The translations under genes and the position numbers were made by a program. Positions 1 to 8,371 of a stretch of 64,000 nt of DNA are shown in pieces. The stretch is from Bin75 sp965200435. Lineage in GTDB: Bacteria > Nitrospirota > Nitrospiria > Nitrospirales > UBA8639. The notes below the pieces were generated by a model, which was not told the DNA's origin, did no database searches, and saw nothing but the letters and a program-made list of their open reading frames with translations. Each line of letters opens with the position of its first letter. Within the stretch, counting starts at the first letter, position 1. The stretch spans positions 1,612,001-1,676,000 of the forward strand of contig OZ241337.1 in NCBI GenBank assembly GCA_965200435.1. The letters run 5' to 3'.

Positions 1-866
1 TTTTCGGTTTTGCGTCTATCGCGCCCATCTGGCCGTTGCATTCCTGGTCGCCCGTCGGCCACGCCGCGGCCCCGGCCGCGACCAGCATGTTGCACGCCGG
101 CGTGCTCATGAAACTCGGTCATTTTTCCATTATTCGCGTGGCGTATGAAATTCTTCCCGAAGCCACGCGGGAACTCATGCCTATCGCCGCGGTGTTGTGC
201 GTGTCCAGCATTATCTACGGTGGGTTTGTCGCGTATTTCGCCAAGGACACGAAGTACGTCATCGGCTATTCCAGTTCCAGTCACATGGGCTACGTGTTTC
301 TGGGCATGGCCGCTTTGGATTACATCAGCCTGACCGGCGCAGTGATTTACATGTTTGCGCACGCCTTGGCCACGGGCATGCTCTTTGCCATGGCGGGCTG
401 GGTGTATGATCAAACCCATACCCGGGACATTCCGTCCCTGGGCGGATTGGTGAAGAACATGCCGTTCCTGGCCGGAGCGTTTATTATCGCTTGCATGGCG
501 TCTGTCGGGATGCCGGGTACCGTGAACTTTATTGCCGAAATCATGATTATCGTGGGCTCGTGGGAGAAATATCCGTTCCAGGTGGTGGTGGCCGTGTTGG
601 GAATCGTGTTGACCATGGCCTATCTCTTTAAAATGATGCGCGGGCTCTTCTATGGAAACATGTCACCCGACTATGCGCATGCCCGTGACACGTCGCAATG
701 GGTGGATCGACTTCCTCTGCTCCTGATGATCGGCTGCAGCATCTTCTTCGGGATCTTCCCCATGCACTTTTACAACGTCGTACGATCCACGGTCGAGCCG
801 ATGTTGGATCGCATCCATCAGGTGGCTCCGATGGTCACCCAACACACCGGGGGGCTATTCCCGTAA
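1..866 (+). CDS. nuoM: NADH-quinone oxidoreductase subunit M, C-terminal part
   Basis: The open frame runs in from the window edge (first full codon at base 3) and ends at 866, so only about 287 C-terminal codons are present. NuoM is an antiporter-like membrane subunit of complex I and takes part in proton pumping. The visible part shows the family signature: the WPLHSW segment and AAPAATSMLHAGVLMKLG stretch near the start, the conserved GYSSSSHMGY region (about residues 90-100 of the fragment), and successive hydrophobic helices. nuoN follows after 6 bases, the usual nuoM-nuoN order. There is no sign of damage. An Mrp or hydrogenase antiporter subunit is possible in principle but much less likely with nuoN next door. 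Confidence 0.93.
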   Translation, partial: FGFASIAPIWPLHSWSPVGHAAAPAATSMLHAGVLMKLGHFSIIRVAYEILPEATRELMPIAAVLCVSSIIYGGFVAYFAKDTKYVIGYSSSSHMGYVFLGMAALDYISLTGAVIYMFAHALATGMLFAMAGWVYDQTHTRDIPSLGGLVKNMPFLAGAFIIACMASVGMPGTVNFIAEIMIIVGSWEKYPFQVVVAVLGIVLTMAYLFKMMRGLFYGNMSPDYAHARDTSQWVDRLPLLLMIGCSIFFGIFPMHFYNVVRSTVEPMLDRIHQVAPMVTQHTGGLFP

Positions 867-872
867 CCAGTC

Positions 873-2369
873 ATGACCTTCAACCTTACCCTATCGAGCG
901 CAGACCTCCTTCTCCTGGCACCGGAGATTTTTCTCACCATCTGGTTGTGCGTGGTGTTGGCCGTCGATTTTACCTTTCAACGAATTGACCACGAAAATCT
1001 GGCCTACTTGAGTGTGGGCGGCGTTGTCGCCACGCTCGTCAACCTGATCTGGTTCGACTACACCGGAGTCCATGGCGCGCTGTTCAAAAACATGTTTGTC
1101 CTGGATGGGGTGGCGATCTTCTTCAAAATTTTCGTGTTGATCGCTACGGCGCTGGTCTTGCTGGCGTCGATCGACTACGTCAAATCGTTCAAGTTTTTCA
1201 GGGGCGAATATTATTTCCTGGTTATGATGTCGGCCTTGGGCATGATGTTCATGGCTTCGGCGCAGGATCTGCTCTCCGTCTTCGTCACGTTGGAATTCTC
1301 CACCTTCGGGTTTTACGTCCTGGTGGCCTATCTGCGGGAAGATCAGAAGTCCAGCGAAGCGGGGTTGAAGTTCTTCATCCTGGGCGTGTTCGCTGCGGGA
1401 TTGCTCGCGTACGGTATCAGTCTCGTCTACGGAGAGACAGGGACGCTGGTGTTTTCCGAGATGGCGTCGGTGTCCGGCAGCTACGGGTTGGCCATTGGCT
1501 TCATCATGATCTTCGCGGCCTTGGGCTTTAAAATCGGGGCCGTCCCGTTTCATTCCTGGATTCCCGATACGTACCAGGGGGCGCCCACGCCCGTCACCGC
1601 TTTTCTTTCGATCGCGCCCAAAGGTGCGGCGTTAGCCATTTTCATTCGAATGTTCTATGTCGCGCTCGCGACGTTTAAACCCATGTGGGTGCTGCTGTTC
1701 GTTGTGGCCTCTATCCTGTCCATGACCTACGGCAACATCGTGGCTATCGCCCAGAAAAACATCAAACGGTTACTCGCCTATTCCGGGATCGCGCAAATTG
1801 GCAACGTCATGATCGGCTTGGCGGCCGGGACCAAACGGGGGAGCGACGCGATGCTCTTTTATTTGCTCACCTACCTGTTTGCCAACCTGGGCGCTTTTGC
1901 CGTCGTCATCGGCGTCAGCAACCTGATCAAGAGCGATGAAATTGAAGATTACAACGGGTTGAATCGACGGTCGCCGTTTCTCGCGGCCGCCATGCTGCTG
2001 TTCTTATTGTCACTCGCCGGTGTGCCGCCGCTTGCGGGATTCATCGGCAAACTCTATATCTTCGTGGCCGCGATTGAGCAGGAGCTCTACACACTATTGA
2101 TCGTCGGGCTGATCAATATCGTCATCTCCATGTATTACTACCTGGTCGTGGTGAAAAAAATGTATATCAACGAACCCCACGATCCCACACCGCTCTCGGT
2201 GTCAACTCCTCTGAAAGCCGTCATTTTCGTCGGGATCACCGGCACCCTGCTGCTCGGCATCTACCCCAAACCCTTCATCGACTGGGCCGTCGCCGCCACC
2301 TTGATGTTCTCGAATCTGAATGCCCCCACAGCCGCCCCCGCCGTCCTGACGTCCCTGGGGGGCGGATAG
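873..2369 (+). CDS. nuoN: NADH-quinone oxidoreductase subunit N
   Basis: 498 residues, close to the usual NuoN length. It is the third antiporter-like membrane subunit of complex I. About 14 hydrophobic helices are visible. Family landmarks include the LEFSTFGFYVLVAY helix with its conserved Glu (about residue 140), GFKIGAVPFHSWIPDTYQGA with the conserved Lys (about residues 222-240), and the late Lys in KNIKRLLAYSGIAQIG (about residue 295). The ATG at 873 lies 6 bases after the nuoM stop, so the two genes are co-transcribed. It is the last gene of the operon visible here: the next 500 bases carry only a decayed gene. Confidence 0.95.
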   Translation: MTFNLTLSSADLLLLAPEIFLTIWLCVVLAVDFTFQRIDHENLAYLSVGGVVATLVNLIWFDYTGVHGALFKNMFVLDGVAIFFKIFVLIATALVLLASIDYVKSFKFFRGEYYFLVMMSALGMMFMASAQDLLSVFVTLEFSTFGFYVLVAYLREDQKSSEAGLKFFILGVFAAGLLAYGISLVYGETGTLVFSEMASVSGSYGLAIGFIMIFAALGFKIGAVPFHSWIPDTYQGAPTPVTAFLSIAPKGAALAIFIRMFYVALATFKPMWVLLFVVASILSMTYGNIVAIAQKNIKRLLAYSGIAQIGNVMIGLAAGTKRGSDAMLFYLLTYLFANLGAFAVVIGVSNLIKSDEIEDYNGLNRRSPFLAAAMLLFLLSLAGVPPLAGFIGKLYIFVAAIEQELYTLLIVGLINIVISMYYYLVVVKKMYINEPHDPTPLSVSTPLKAVIFVGITGTLLLGIYPKPFIDWAVAATLMFSNLNAPTAAPAVLTSLGGG

Positions 2370-2453
2370 CGCCTCAAAACAGGGCACAGAGCCAAGTTTG
2401 TGCTGCGAGCGTTTTTTCTTTGACTGGTTAGCTAGGATTTCCTGATGCGTGGC

Positions 2454-2680
2454 TTATATCTTGCCGCGTCGCCGTAAATTTTTTACGACATCTTCAAACA
2501 TCAGATCGGGATCTTCTTCGCGAGCCTTGAACTCAGCAAGATCCTCAGCGTCTTCTGCCAGGGCTGCCCGAGCCGCTTCATTCATTAATTCAGAACAATC
2601 TCCTCGGCTTTCAGGCGTAAATCTCGATGGCGGGAAGGCGCAAAAAAGACACTGGTCAGTTTGCGTGTGGATTCAGCCAT
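2454..2680 (-). pseudogene. decayed small antitoxin-like gene
   Basis: Read on the minus strand from the ATG at 2680, the sequence encodes about 22 residues beginning MAESTRKLTSVFLRLPA, then hits a stop. The plausible continuation lies in other frames: DLRLKAEEIVLN, then a segment MNEAARAALAEDAEDLAEF ending in KNLRRRGKI at 2454. The Ala/Glu-rich tail and basic C-terminus resemble small RelB/DinJ-like antitoxins. At least two frame changes mean it cannot make a full product. No partner toxin is recognisable nearby. This is the only coding signal I see between nuoN and the gene at 2870. The assignment rests on a short stretch. Confidence 0.4.
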
Positions 2681-2869
2681 CGTCAATCCTTAGCGTCTTA
2701 GAGTCAAACGTAAATTCGCTAAGGCCAACAAAGACCAACAGACGTGGCCAACGAGCCTTTCTTCGTATATTACTTCACTTTATGTTGATAACATGACGCT
2801 GATTTTATTGGCATTTTCGAAAATCTGCAGTCTGTTTCCTATCAACATGCCTTCGCGAGGAGTGCCGGT

Positions 2870-3379
2870 ATGACCATTGCTGATTGGATGATGATCGTTG
2901 TCGTTTTTTCGAGTCCGATAGTTGCGGTCAGACTCACGCGGTATCTCGACAATCAGCGAGAAATCCGTGAAAGAAAGATTCAAATCTTCAAAACATTGAT
3001 GGCGACTAGGGCTTACACGATTTCTTGGGATCATGTCGAGGCGCTGAATAGAATTGATCTGGAGTTTGACAAAAAAGTTCCAAAAGAAAAGGAGGCAATT
3101 GAAGCGTGGAAGGAATATTTGGATCTTCTAAGCAATACGGACAGGCCAGTTTCGGAATGGAATGTCAGGCGAGTAGATTTGTTGGTCGAACTGCTTCATA
3201 AAATGGCCCAGGTTCTTGACTATGACTTCGACAAAACACACATCAAGAATTCGTCCTATTCGCCGCTTGCCCACGGTGAAGCAGAAAATGAAAATAAAGC
3301 CTTGCGTCAAGGATTGCTTGAGATTCTTGAGGGTAAGAAGCACATCCCAATTCAAATTCTGAACTGGCATCGAGAATGA
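2870..3379 (+). CDS. membrane-anchored protein of unknown function (DUF6680-like)
   Basis: 169 residues. One N-terminal membrane helix (about residues 4-24) is followed by a polar helical domain with a conserved-looking core (KIQIFKTLMATRA, HVEALNRIDLEFD). The combination of a short anchor and an IFKTLMATRA-type helix recalls DUF6680 proteins, whose function is not established; I recalled this from memory and did not search it. The ATG at 2870 is preceded by gaggag about 12 bases upstream. It is less GC-rich than nuoN and stands just upstream of a restriction module, so it may belong to the accessory region that begins after nuoN. Confidence 0.6.
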   Translation: MTIADWMMIVVVFSSPIVAVRLTRYLDNQREIRERKIQIFKTLMATRAYTISWDHVEALNRIDLEFDKKVPKEKEAIEAWKEYLDLLSNTDRPVSEWNVRRVDLLVELLHKMAQVLDYDFDKTHIKNSSYSPLAHGEAENENKALRQGLLEILEGKKHIPIQILNWHRE

Positions 3380-3482
3380 GCGCTAACAAATGCCTTCGGT
3401 TTGCAGTGTTGTTCTCTTTGGTTTTATGTCTGCCCACGCCTGTTTCCCAAGACGTGAGGCTCAATAAGGAAGCCCCCAATAA

Positions 3483-4622
3483 GTGGCTGAAATAGACATC
3501 CTGCTCCAGGGATTGAAGAAAGATGATGACCACGAAACGGCTGTCAATAAATTGCTTTCGATGCCTGAACTCGAAAATTATCTATTGAGTCTTGCTTTTG
3601 CTCGTAGTAACGGGGTGGAAAGAATCAAGATTAACTTGGGAAAAGTGTCCGATAAAACACGGGTGTTTATAGGAATAAGAAATGGAGTTACTTCCGTACA
3701 AAGTATCTTTTCATTCTTGAAAATCGGCGTTGAACCATATGTTGTAGATACCGCCTCCAATAGCAAAATATTTCATCAGAAAATTTATGCAGCGTATAGC
3801 GATACACTCGCTCATGTAATCATAGGGAGTGCCAATCTGACTAATGGTGGATTAAATCAAAACATAGAGGCCAGTTCGTATATTAGGTTGGATAGAGAGC
3901 AGCAAGCGGATGAGAAATATTTCCAGAAACTTATAAACGCAATTCAAGATTTGCCGGTCACTTACCCAGACCACGTATTTCAAGTCAAGACGGCACGACA
4001 AGCCGTTGAGTTATTAAAAGAAGGTCGATTAGAAGATGAGCGGTTGACTCGTCTGCCCTCCACTAATAAAACGTATGGCAATAAGGAAAGAGACAATCTC
4101 GCCCCGATTCCAACACACGGAAGAAAAACCCGATCTCCTAGAAAAGGAGTTAAAAGGCGTCTAGGCGGGAAAACTATAAGCACTACGGCATTATTAGTAT
4201 GGGAAAGCAAGCCATTAACTGAAAGGAGTCCGAATATTCCTCAAAAGGCAAACACCAATATCACGGGTGATGTGAATTTAGGGAAAGGTTTGATGGAGGA
4301 GGATATAGATTTTCAACATTATTTTAGAGATGTGGTATTTTCAGAATTGGCTTGGCACCGCAACCCAAGCTCAAGAAGCCCACATCTTGAGCGTGCCACC
4401 ATAAATATTGAATTAATGATCAAGAACATATCATATGGCGTTTATGACTTGGAAGTAACTCACGACCCAAGAAAAAATACGAGAAGCTATGAACAACGAA
4501 ATGTCACGACAAAAATAAAGTGGGGTAATGCAATAACTGTCATTCGCAAGCGTGATCTTTTGGGCAGGACGCTAAAGCTTTACAAGAAAAATTCCACAGA
4601 CTTTGCAATAGTTATGGACTAG
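3483..4622 (+). CDS. PLD-superfamily restriction endonuclease, NgoFVII-like
   Basis: 379 residues from a GTG start. The N-terminal half carries a phospholipase-D type nuclease motif: HQK at residues 98-100 followed by GSANLTNGG at 115-123 (HxK...N/S pattern). In this superfamily the His and Lys attack the phosphodiester, and NgoFVII- and BfiI-type restriction enzymes use one such motif per chain and dimerise. The C-terminal half (from about 200) is basic and is a candidate DNA-recognition domain. The gene converges on an adenine methyltransferase and the two ORFs overlap by 11 bases (4612-4622), typical of a type II restriction pair. The start codon is uncertain because no good ribosome site is visible. 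It is AT-rich compared with core genes. Confidence 0.7.
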   Translation: MAEIDILLQGLKKDDDHETAVNKLLSMPELENYLLSLAFARSNGVERIKINLGKVSDKTRVFIGIRNGVTSVQSIFSFLKIGVEPYVVDTASNSKIFHQKIYAAYSDTLAHVIIGSANLTNGGLNQNIEASSYIRLDREQQADEKYFQKLINAIQDLPVTYPDHVFQVKTARQAVELLKEGRLEDERLTRLPSTNKTYGNKERDNLAPIPTHGRKTRSPRKGVKRRLGGKTISTTALLVWESKPLTERSPNIPQKANTNITGDVNLGKGLMEEDIDFQHYFRDVVFSELAWHRNPSSRSPHLERATINIELMIKNISYGVYDLEVTHDPRKNTRSYEQRNVTTKIKWGNAITVIRKRDLLGRTLKLYKKNSTDFAIVMD

Positions 4623-6252
4623 ATCGGCTGGTTGAGCGCTGGCGCCTTTTTCGCAGTTTGTCCCATGAGTCATGGATACATCCCATTTCATTAGATGACA
4701 ATCCTAGCTCTTTTAATATTTCGTTATCCTGACAGATCAAAACGTCCTTTGCTTGGGCATTCCTGATCATGGTGTCAAGGCTTTTTAACGCGATTTGTGT
4801 TTTGTTCGGGAGGGGCACGTACAAACATTCGATTTCGGATGGGACAAGCTCCAAGACTCCACCTCCATAATGTCGCCCCTCAAGTTCTGAGCTTAGAGCA
4901 GTCAAGGAATTAATGAAACAATAGACAAATTTTTTCGCAGAAACCTTATGTGGTGTGATGCGGTATGCTGTATCTGTCGTGTAGGCCTCTACATCGTTAT
5001 AAATCAGTCGTGGTATATCATGGGCGCGCTTGAGCATGCCGATTAAAGTAGAATATACGGATGGAACCTTAAACCACGGTTTTCTAATTCGGCATTTATA
5101 GCGTGTGTGTAAATTCTCCCTTTCCCCGAAGCGTATATATTCAAGAACGTTCTCAGGAAGTTCAGTCGCATCATCCACATCAAACCAGAGGAAATTAGAA
5201 GGGAGTCCCAATCTGGCGTTTTCTTGATGTTGTTTGTCATCATAAAGAATGCCGGGGCAATGCTCACTTCTTCCAAACATAGGATGTGACCATTCTACTA
5301 AACCGTGTTTCTTCACCGTATCATCATCAACCAAAAAAAAATTGTTCGCGCCAGTTACTAGACCAACGTCGACGTTGGCTATATCTGAAAAACGATGCAC
5401 AGATGGGGTAGAAGCTATGCCGTCAAAGACCTCAAGCTCCTTCCTAGTTAACAGTGCCCTTGTCCATTTCCCTTCAACGGTTTTGCCATTTACGAAATTT
5501 GTCTTTTCGAAATAGTCGCTTGGGTTTTTATCTAAAAAGGCCTTCCCTATCGTTTGGATAATCCCGAGTCCGGTCGTGTGTTCTTTGACGTCGTGCTTCT
5601 TTTCGGCAAGGAGCAAGATGGCTCCTTGCAGCGTGCCCTCAAACCAGATTTCCTCTGGATCAATGATAATAATCCGTTTGCAATGTTGGCCCAGAAAGTA
5701 GCGGAGGGCTTGCGCATGGAGAACATGGAGGATTTCAGCAGGAAGTACCATTGCCATCCTGCCTCCAGGGTGAAGCAAAGACAAAGAGGCTATGACAAAT
5801 GGGACCCAGGCATTCGTATGTTTTGTAAATGGCAAGTGGTGCCGTTTAAAAATCCTTTCAGAAAAGTCCTGTTCTTGTCTTGTTAGATACTGATAACGAA
5901 TAAATGGCGGATTTCCTACAACTGCATCAAAACAATTATGATTTTGATCTTCGTCCAAATACCATTCAAGAAAATCGGCACACAGAATATGTGCCGATAA
6001 TTTATTGAGACCACGAATTCTCTCAGATGCCCTTTTGGCTTCCTTGTGTTCAAGCTCAATTGCCGTGATTGTCGCACCATCAGAAATGAGAGAAGATAAG
6101 GCTTCAAGAAAGATACCATCTCCACAACTTGGCTCAAGGATACTCTTGGGATTTGTTTTAGCCACCCATTTAGAAAGATAATGAGCCAAATCAAGAGAAG
6201 TGTAATAACCGCCCCTTAATTTTTGAGCCGATTCATTTTCCTTGAAGTTCAT
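4612..6252 (-). CDS. Eco57I-type N6-adenine DNA methyltransferase
   Basis: 546 residues. It should transfer a methyl group from S-adenosylmethionine to adenine in the recognition site of the neighbouring nuclease. Visible motifs are GGYYTS near residue 14 (motif X region), the SAM-binding EPSCGDGIF at 40-48 (motif I) and the catalytic NPPF at 114-117 (motif IV, followed by IRYQ). The C-terminal two thirds is a presumed target-recognition domain. Its ATG overlaps the stop codon of the upstream ribbon-helix-helix gene (ATGA), so both are translated from one message. Convergent and overlapping with the PLD-type nuclease gene. A combined type IIG enzyme is unlikely because I see no nuclease motif in it. 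Confidence 0.85.
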   Translation of the reverse strand: MNFKENESAQKLRGGYYTSLDLAHYLSKWVAKTNPKSILEPSCGDGIFLEALSSLISDGATITAIELEHKEAKRASERIRGLNKLSAHILCADFLEWYLDEDQNHNCFDAVVGNPPFIRYQYLTRQEQDFSERIFKRHHLPFTKHTNAWVPFVIASLSLLHPGGRMAMVLPAEILHVLHAQALRYFLGQHCKRIIIIDPEEIWFEGTLQGAILLLAEKKHDVKEHTTGLGIIQTIGKAFLDKNPSDYFEKTNFVNGKTVEGKWTRALLTRKELEVFDGIASTPSVHRFSDIANVDVGLVTGANNFFLVDDDTVKKHGLVEWSHPMFGRSEHCPGILYDDKQHQENARLGLPSNFLWFDVDDATELPENVLEYIRFGERENLHTRYKCRIRKPWFKVPSVYSTLIGMLKRAHDIPRLIYNDVEAYTTDTAYRITPHKVSAKKFVYCFINSLTALSSELEGRHYGGGVLELVPSEIECLYVPLPNKTQIALKSLDTMIRNAQAKDVLICQDNEILKELGLSSNEMGCIHDSWDKLRKRRQRSTSRSSP

Positions 6253-6446
6253 TTGTCCTGATCTGCTTTATGGCCTTCGGGAGTATCGAATAGAGATGGC
6301 TGTTTCTCTCCATAAACAAGCTCTTCGGCCTCTTTGATGAACCACTCTTTCATCGTTTGCTGACTGGTTTCTAATGTGGCATAGAGCCGGCGTTTCAACT
6401 CCGGGTCTATCTCCAATACCACCCTGCCTGATTTCCCACGCGCCAT
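6249..6446 (-). CDS. ribbon-helix-helix regulator of the restriction module
   Basis: 65 residues. The segment GRVVLEIDPELKRRLYATLE followed by TMKEWFIKEAEELV has the shape of a CopG/Arc-type ribbon-helix-helix protein (beta strand, two helices), with a polar tail. It overlaps the methyltransferase start by 4 bases and is first in that operon. The 60 bases upstream hold palindromes suited to a dimeric RHH protein (6462-6516). I infer that it autoregulates the methyltransferase operon, the role that C proteins play in other restriction systems. An orphan antitoxin is the alternative: RHH proteins are common in toxin-antitoxin pairs, but no toxin ORF adjoins it. Confidence 0.7.
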   Translation of the reverse strand: MARGKSGRVVLEIDPELKRRLYATLETSQQTMKEWFIKEAEELVYGEKQPSLFDTPEGHKADQDK

Positions 6447-6461
6447 TTAATATTCACCCCT

Positions 6462-6516
6462 GTAATATAATCAAGTGTTATATTACATGTATCATATAAC
6501 ATATATGATATAACAC
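6462..6516. promoter_or_regulatory. overlapping palindromes upstream of the RHH-methyltransferase operon
   Basis: Very AT-rich stretch with two interleaved inverted repeats. The first has arms GTAATATAA (6462-6470) and TTATATTAC (6478-6486). The second has arms GTGTTATAT (6475-6483) and ATATAACAC (6508-6516), with a further ATCATAT/ATATGAT dyad between them. The position, 16-70 bases upstream of the minus-strand RHH gene start, fits operators and a promoter for that operon. Confidence 0.6.
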
Positions 6517-6596
6517 ATATTTTCATGATGTCAACAGATTGCAGGAAGTCAAATTTGCAGTCCGACACCTAAGTAGAGGTTAGCCGCAGTACATAG

Positions 6597-7331
6597 CGTA
6601 TAAGTTCAGAAACCTGGGGCACTCCTTGAAGCAGGGGAGGGACCATGCACATCCACCAAGTCGGCTTCTACATCCTGGGGTTTTCTCGCCTAGCCCAAAT
6701 TGGGCCTGATTGGGAAATGATACCCAACGAGGCCGAACACGGCCCCACGGCGACCGGGGAAGCCTTCATGGTCATCAGCCGCACATTCTATCGCTGGCAG
6801 CGGACATTCACCCAGGCCAGCGGCGATCCGCAGGAATTGGCCGCTTGCTCCAGTGCCCCCCATCGGCGGCGGCAGGCCACGTGGCCGCCCCAAGCCCTGG
6901 GGGTGCCCAGGCAGCGCCCCATTTGTATTCGCCTGTGATACCGTGGTGCGGCTCAGCACCGGGCTCCGTCGCTACCTGTTTGCCCTCATTGATCCCCATC
7001 ACGCCGCAGTTTCTCCTCTCCGACAACGGCGCGAGTTCCAAGGCCACTTCCAGCAGCGCCTCGACGCACACGGTAGCACCCATTGGTGGACCTATCCCCG
7101 CTCCCCGAAAATGAATGCGCCTGTCGAACGGTTCAATCGCACCCTCCAAGAGACTTTCGTGGACTACCACGAGGATTTGTTATTTGACGATTTAGTCGCC
7201 TTTAACCGGAAACTGGTCGACTGGTTGCTGGCTTACAACACCGTCTTGCCCTCCATAGCCTTGGGCGTCAATCTCCGGTACAATTCCTCATTCAACGTCA
7301 ACCCGAGCGTCAAAGGTGGTGGACCCATACG
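6597..7331 (+). mobile_element. internally deleted IS481-family remnant
   Basis: Both ends match the intact element at 41481-42567: a left end beginning TATAAGTTCAGAAAC and a right end finishing GGTGGACCCATAC. The remnant is about 735 bp against 1,087 bp for the intact copy, so roughly 350 bp are missing from the middle. The transposase is split. The N-terminal part (from ATG 6645) still reads FYRWQRTFTQASGDPQELAA, then the frame is lost; the C-terminal catalytic part resumes (FACDTVVRLSTGLRRYLFAL, later THWWTYPRSPKMNAPVERFN). It cannot encode an active enzyme, but its ends might still be moved in trans by the intact copy. Confidence 0.85.
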
Positions 7332-7504
7332 CCACAAACCACACCGAGGGGCTTGGCCCCTAAGCTCTTGCAGAAGGGATCGAAGCCGAATGGCTGAAAT
7401 GTGGGCACATCTGCGGTTGGGTTCATGAGAGCCCGGTCCACGAAGCGGATACGACGAATTTAATCTTAGTCGATTCACTGCGATGGTGTTTGCTACGTTT
7501 AGAA

Positions 7505-8371
7505 ATGGATGAGATTCGCATAATTACCGAAAAGTACGATGCCGCGTATGTGCAAAAGGGCTTCCACTCTCTCAAAAATATCAATGCATTTGCACTGATA
7601 TTCTTTAAGGATGTTGCGGAAATTTATGACTGCCTGACTAGAATAAAAAATATCGAACGCAATCCCACAGGTTATTCACTCGATGATGCACCGATTCTTG
7701 GTTTGCTCGTCCGCGTCTGGAAGTTGTTGAAGGAGATCGTCAAATATTACGAACAAAACAATGCAGAGATTATCAGCATCTTGGAGCGTCCACTAATTGA
7801 GGCGTCTATTGTTGCAACATATTTGATGACGAATGATCCAAGCACCATTGAGGACTATAGGAAGTGCTCCTACAAGGATCGCTTAAGAATGCTGCGTGAC
7901 GCTGAGAACGGTTCGAAATTTTTTGAGAGCAAAGCCGGAAAGCGACTACTTAAATCGGTGCACAACAAAATGGAATTCGAAGGGCTAATTCCTGATGACT
8001 TCCAAGTCCAAAAAAGGAACCGCTGGCGAATCCAAGGAAAGACTTTCTATGACATTTTTTCGGAAATTGAACATGCTCACCTTTATGCCGCCACATATGG
8101 AATGATGTCCGAGTCAATTCATGGTTCATGGAACGAATCCATGGATTGGGACCTCATTAAGAATGAAGACGGTACTTTTTCGACATATCCATTTCACCAC
8201 TCTGCGGATATCCGGTACGTCTCGCCAATACTGCATTTCACCAACAAACTTTTCCGGCTTTGGCTTCAACGGATCGATTCATATGACGAGTATCTGTACG
8301 GTCAATTGGATTGGGTGGACCGCGTAAATACCGCGTTATTTAAGAAATTCGATGAAAAATACGATGGGTAA
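7505..8371 (+). CDS. DUF5677-like helical protein, partner of the downstream HEPN protein
   Basis: About 288 residues from the ATG at 7505; an in-frame TTG at 7490 is an alternative start. The protein is largely alpha-helical. A C-terminal segment with YGMMSESIHGSWNE (about residues 200-213) is characteristic of DUF5677 proteins as I remember them; their function is not established, and many sit in defence regions. The gene overlaps the next one by 20 bases, so the two are translationally coupled. I infer that they work together, either as a toxin with its control factor or as two subunits of one abortive-infection system. The codon use is AT-rich, unlike the surrounding core genes, which suggests transfer. 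Confidence 0.6.
   Translation: MDEIRIITEKYDAAYVQKGFHSLKNINAFALIFFKDVAEIYDCLTRIKNIERNPTGYSLDDAPILGLLVRVWKLLKEIVKYYEQNNAEIISILERPLIEASIVATYLMTNDPSTIEDYRKCSYKDRLRMLRDAENGSKFFESKAGKRLLKSVHNKMEFEGLIPDDFQVQKRNRWRIQGKTFYDIFSEIEHAHLYAATYGMMSESIHGSWNESMDWDLIKNEDGTFSTYPFHHSADIRYVSPILHFTNKLFRLWLQRIDSYDEYLYGQLDWVDRVNTALFKKFDEKYDG

Noticed and set aside
891..1553. Long minus-strand open frame under nuoN
   Set aside because: Its composition (His/Gln/Glu/Arg-rich, no hydrophobic core) is that of a shadow of the membrane-protein gene on the other strand.
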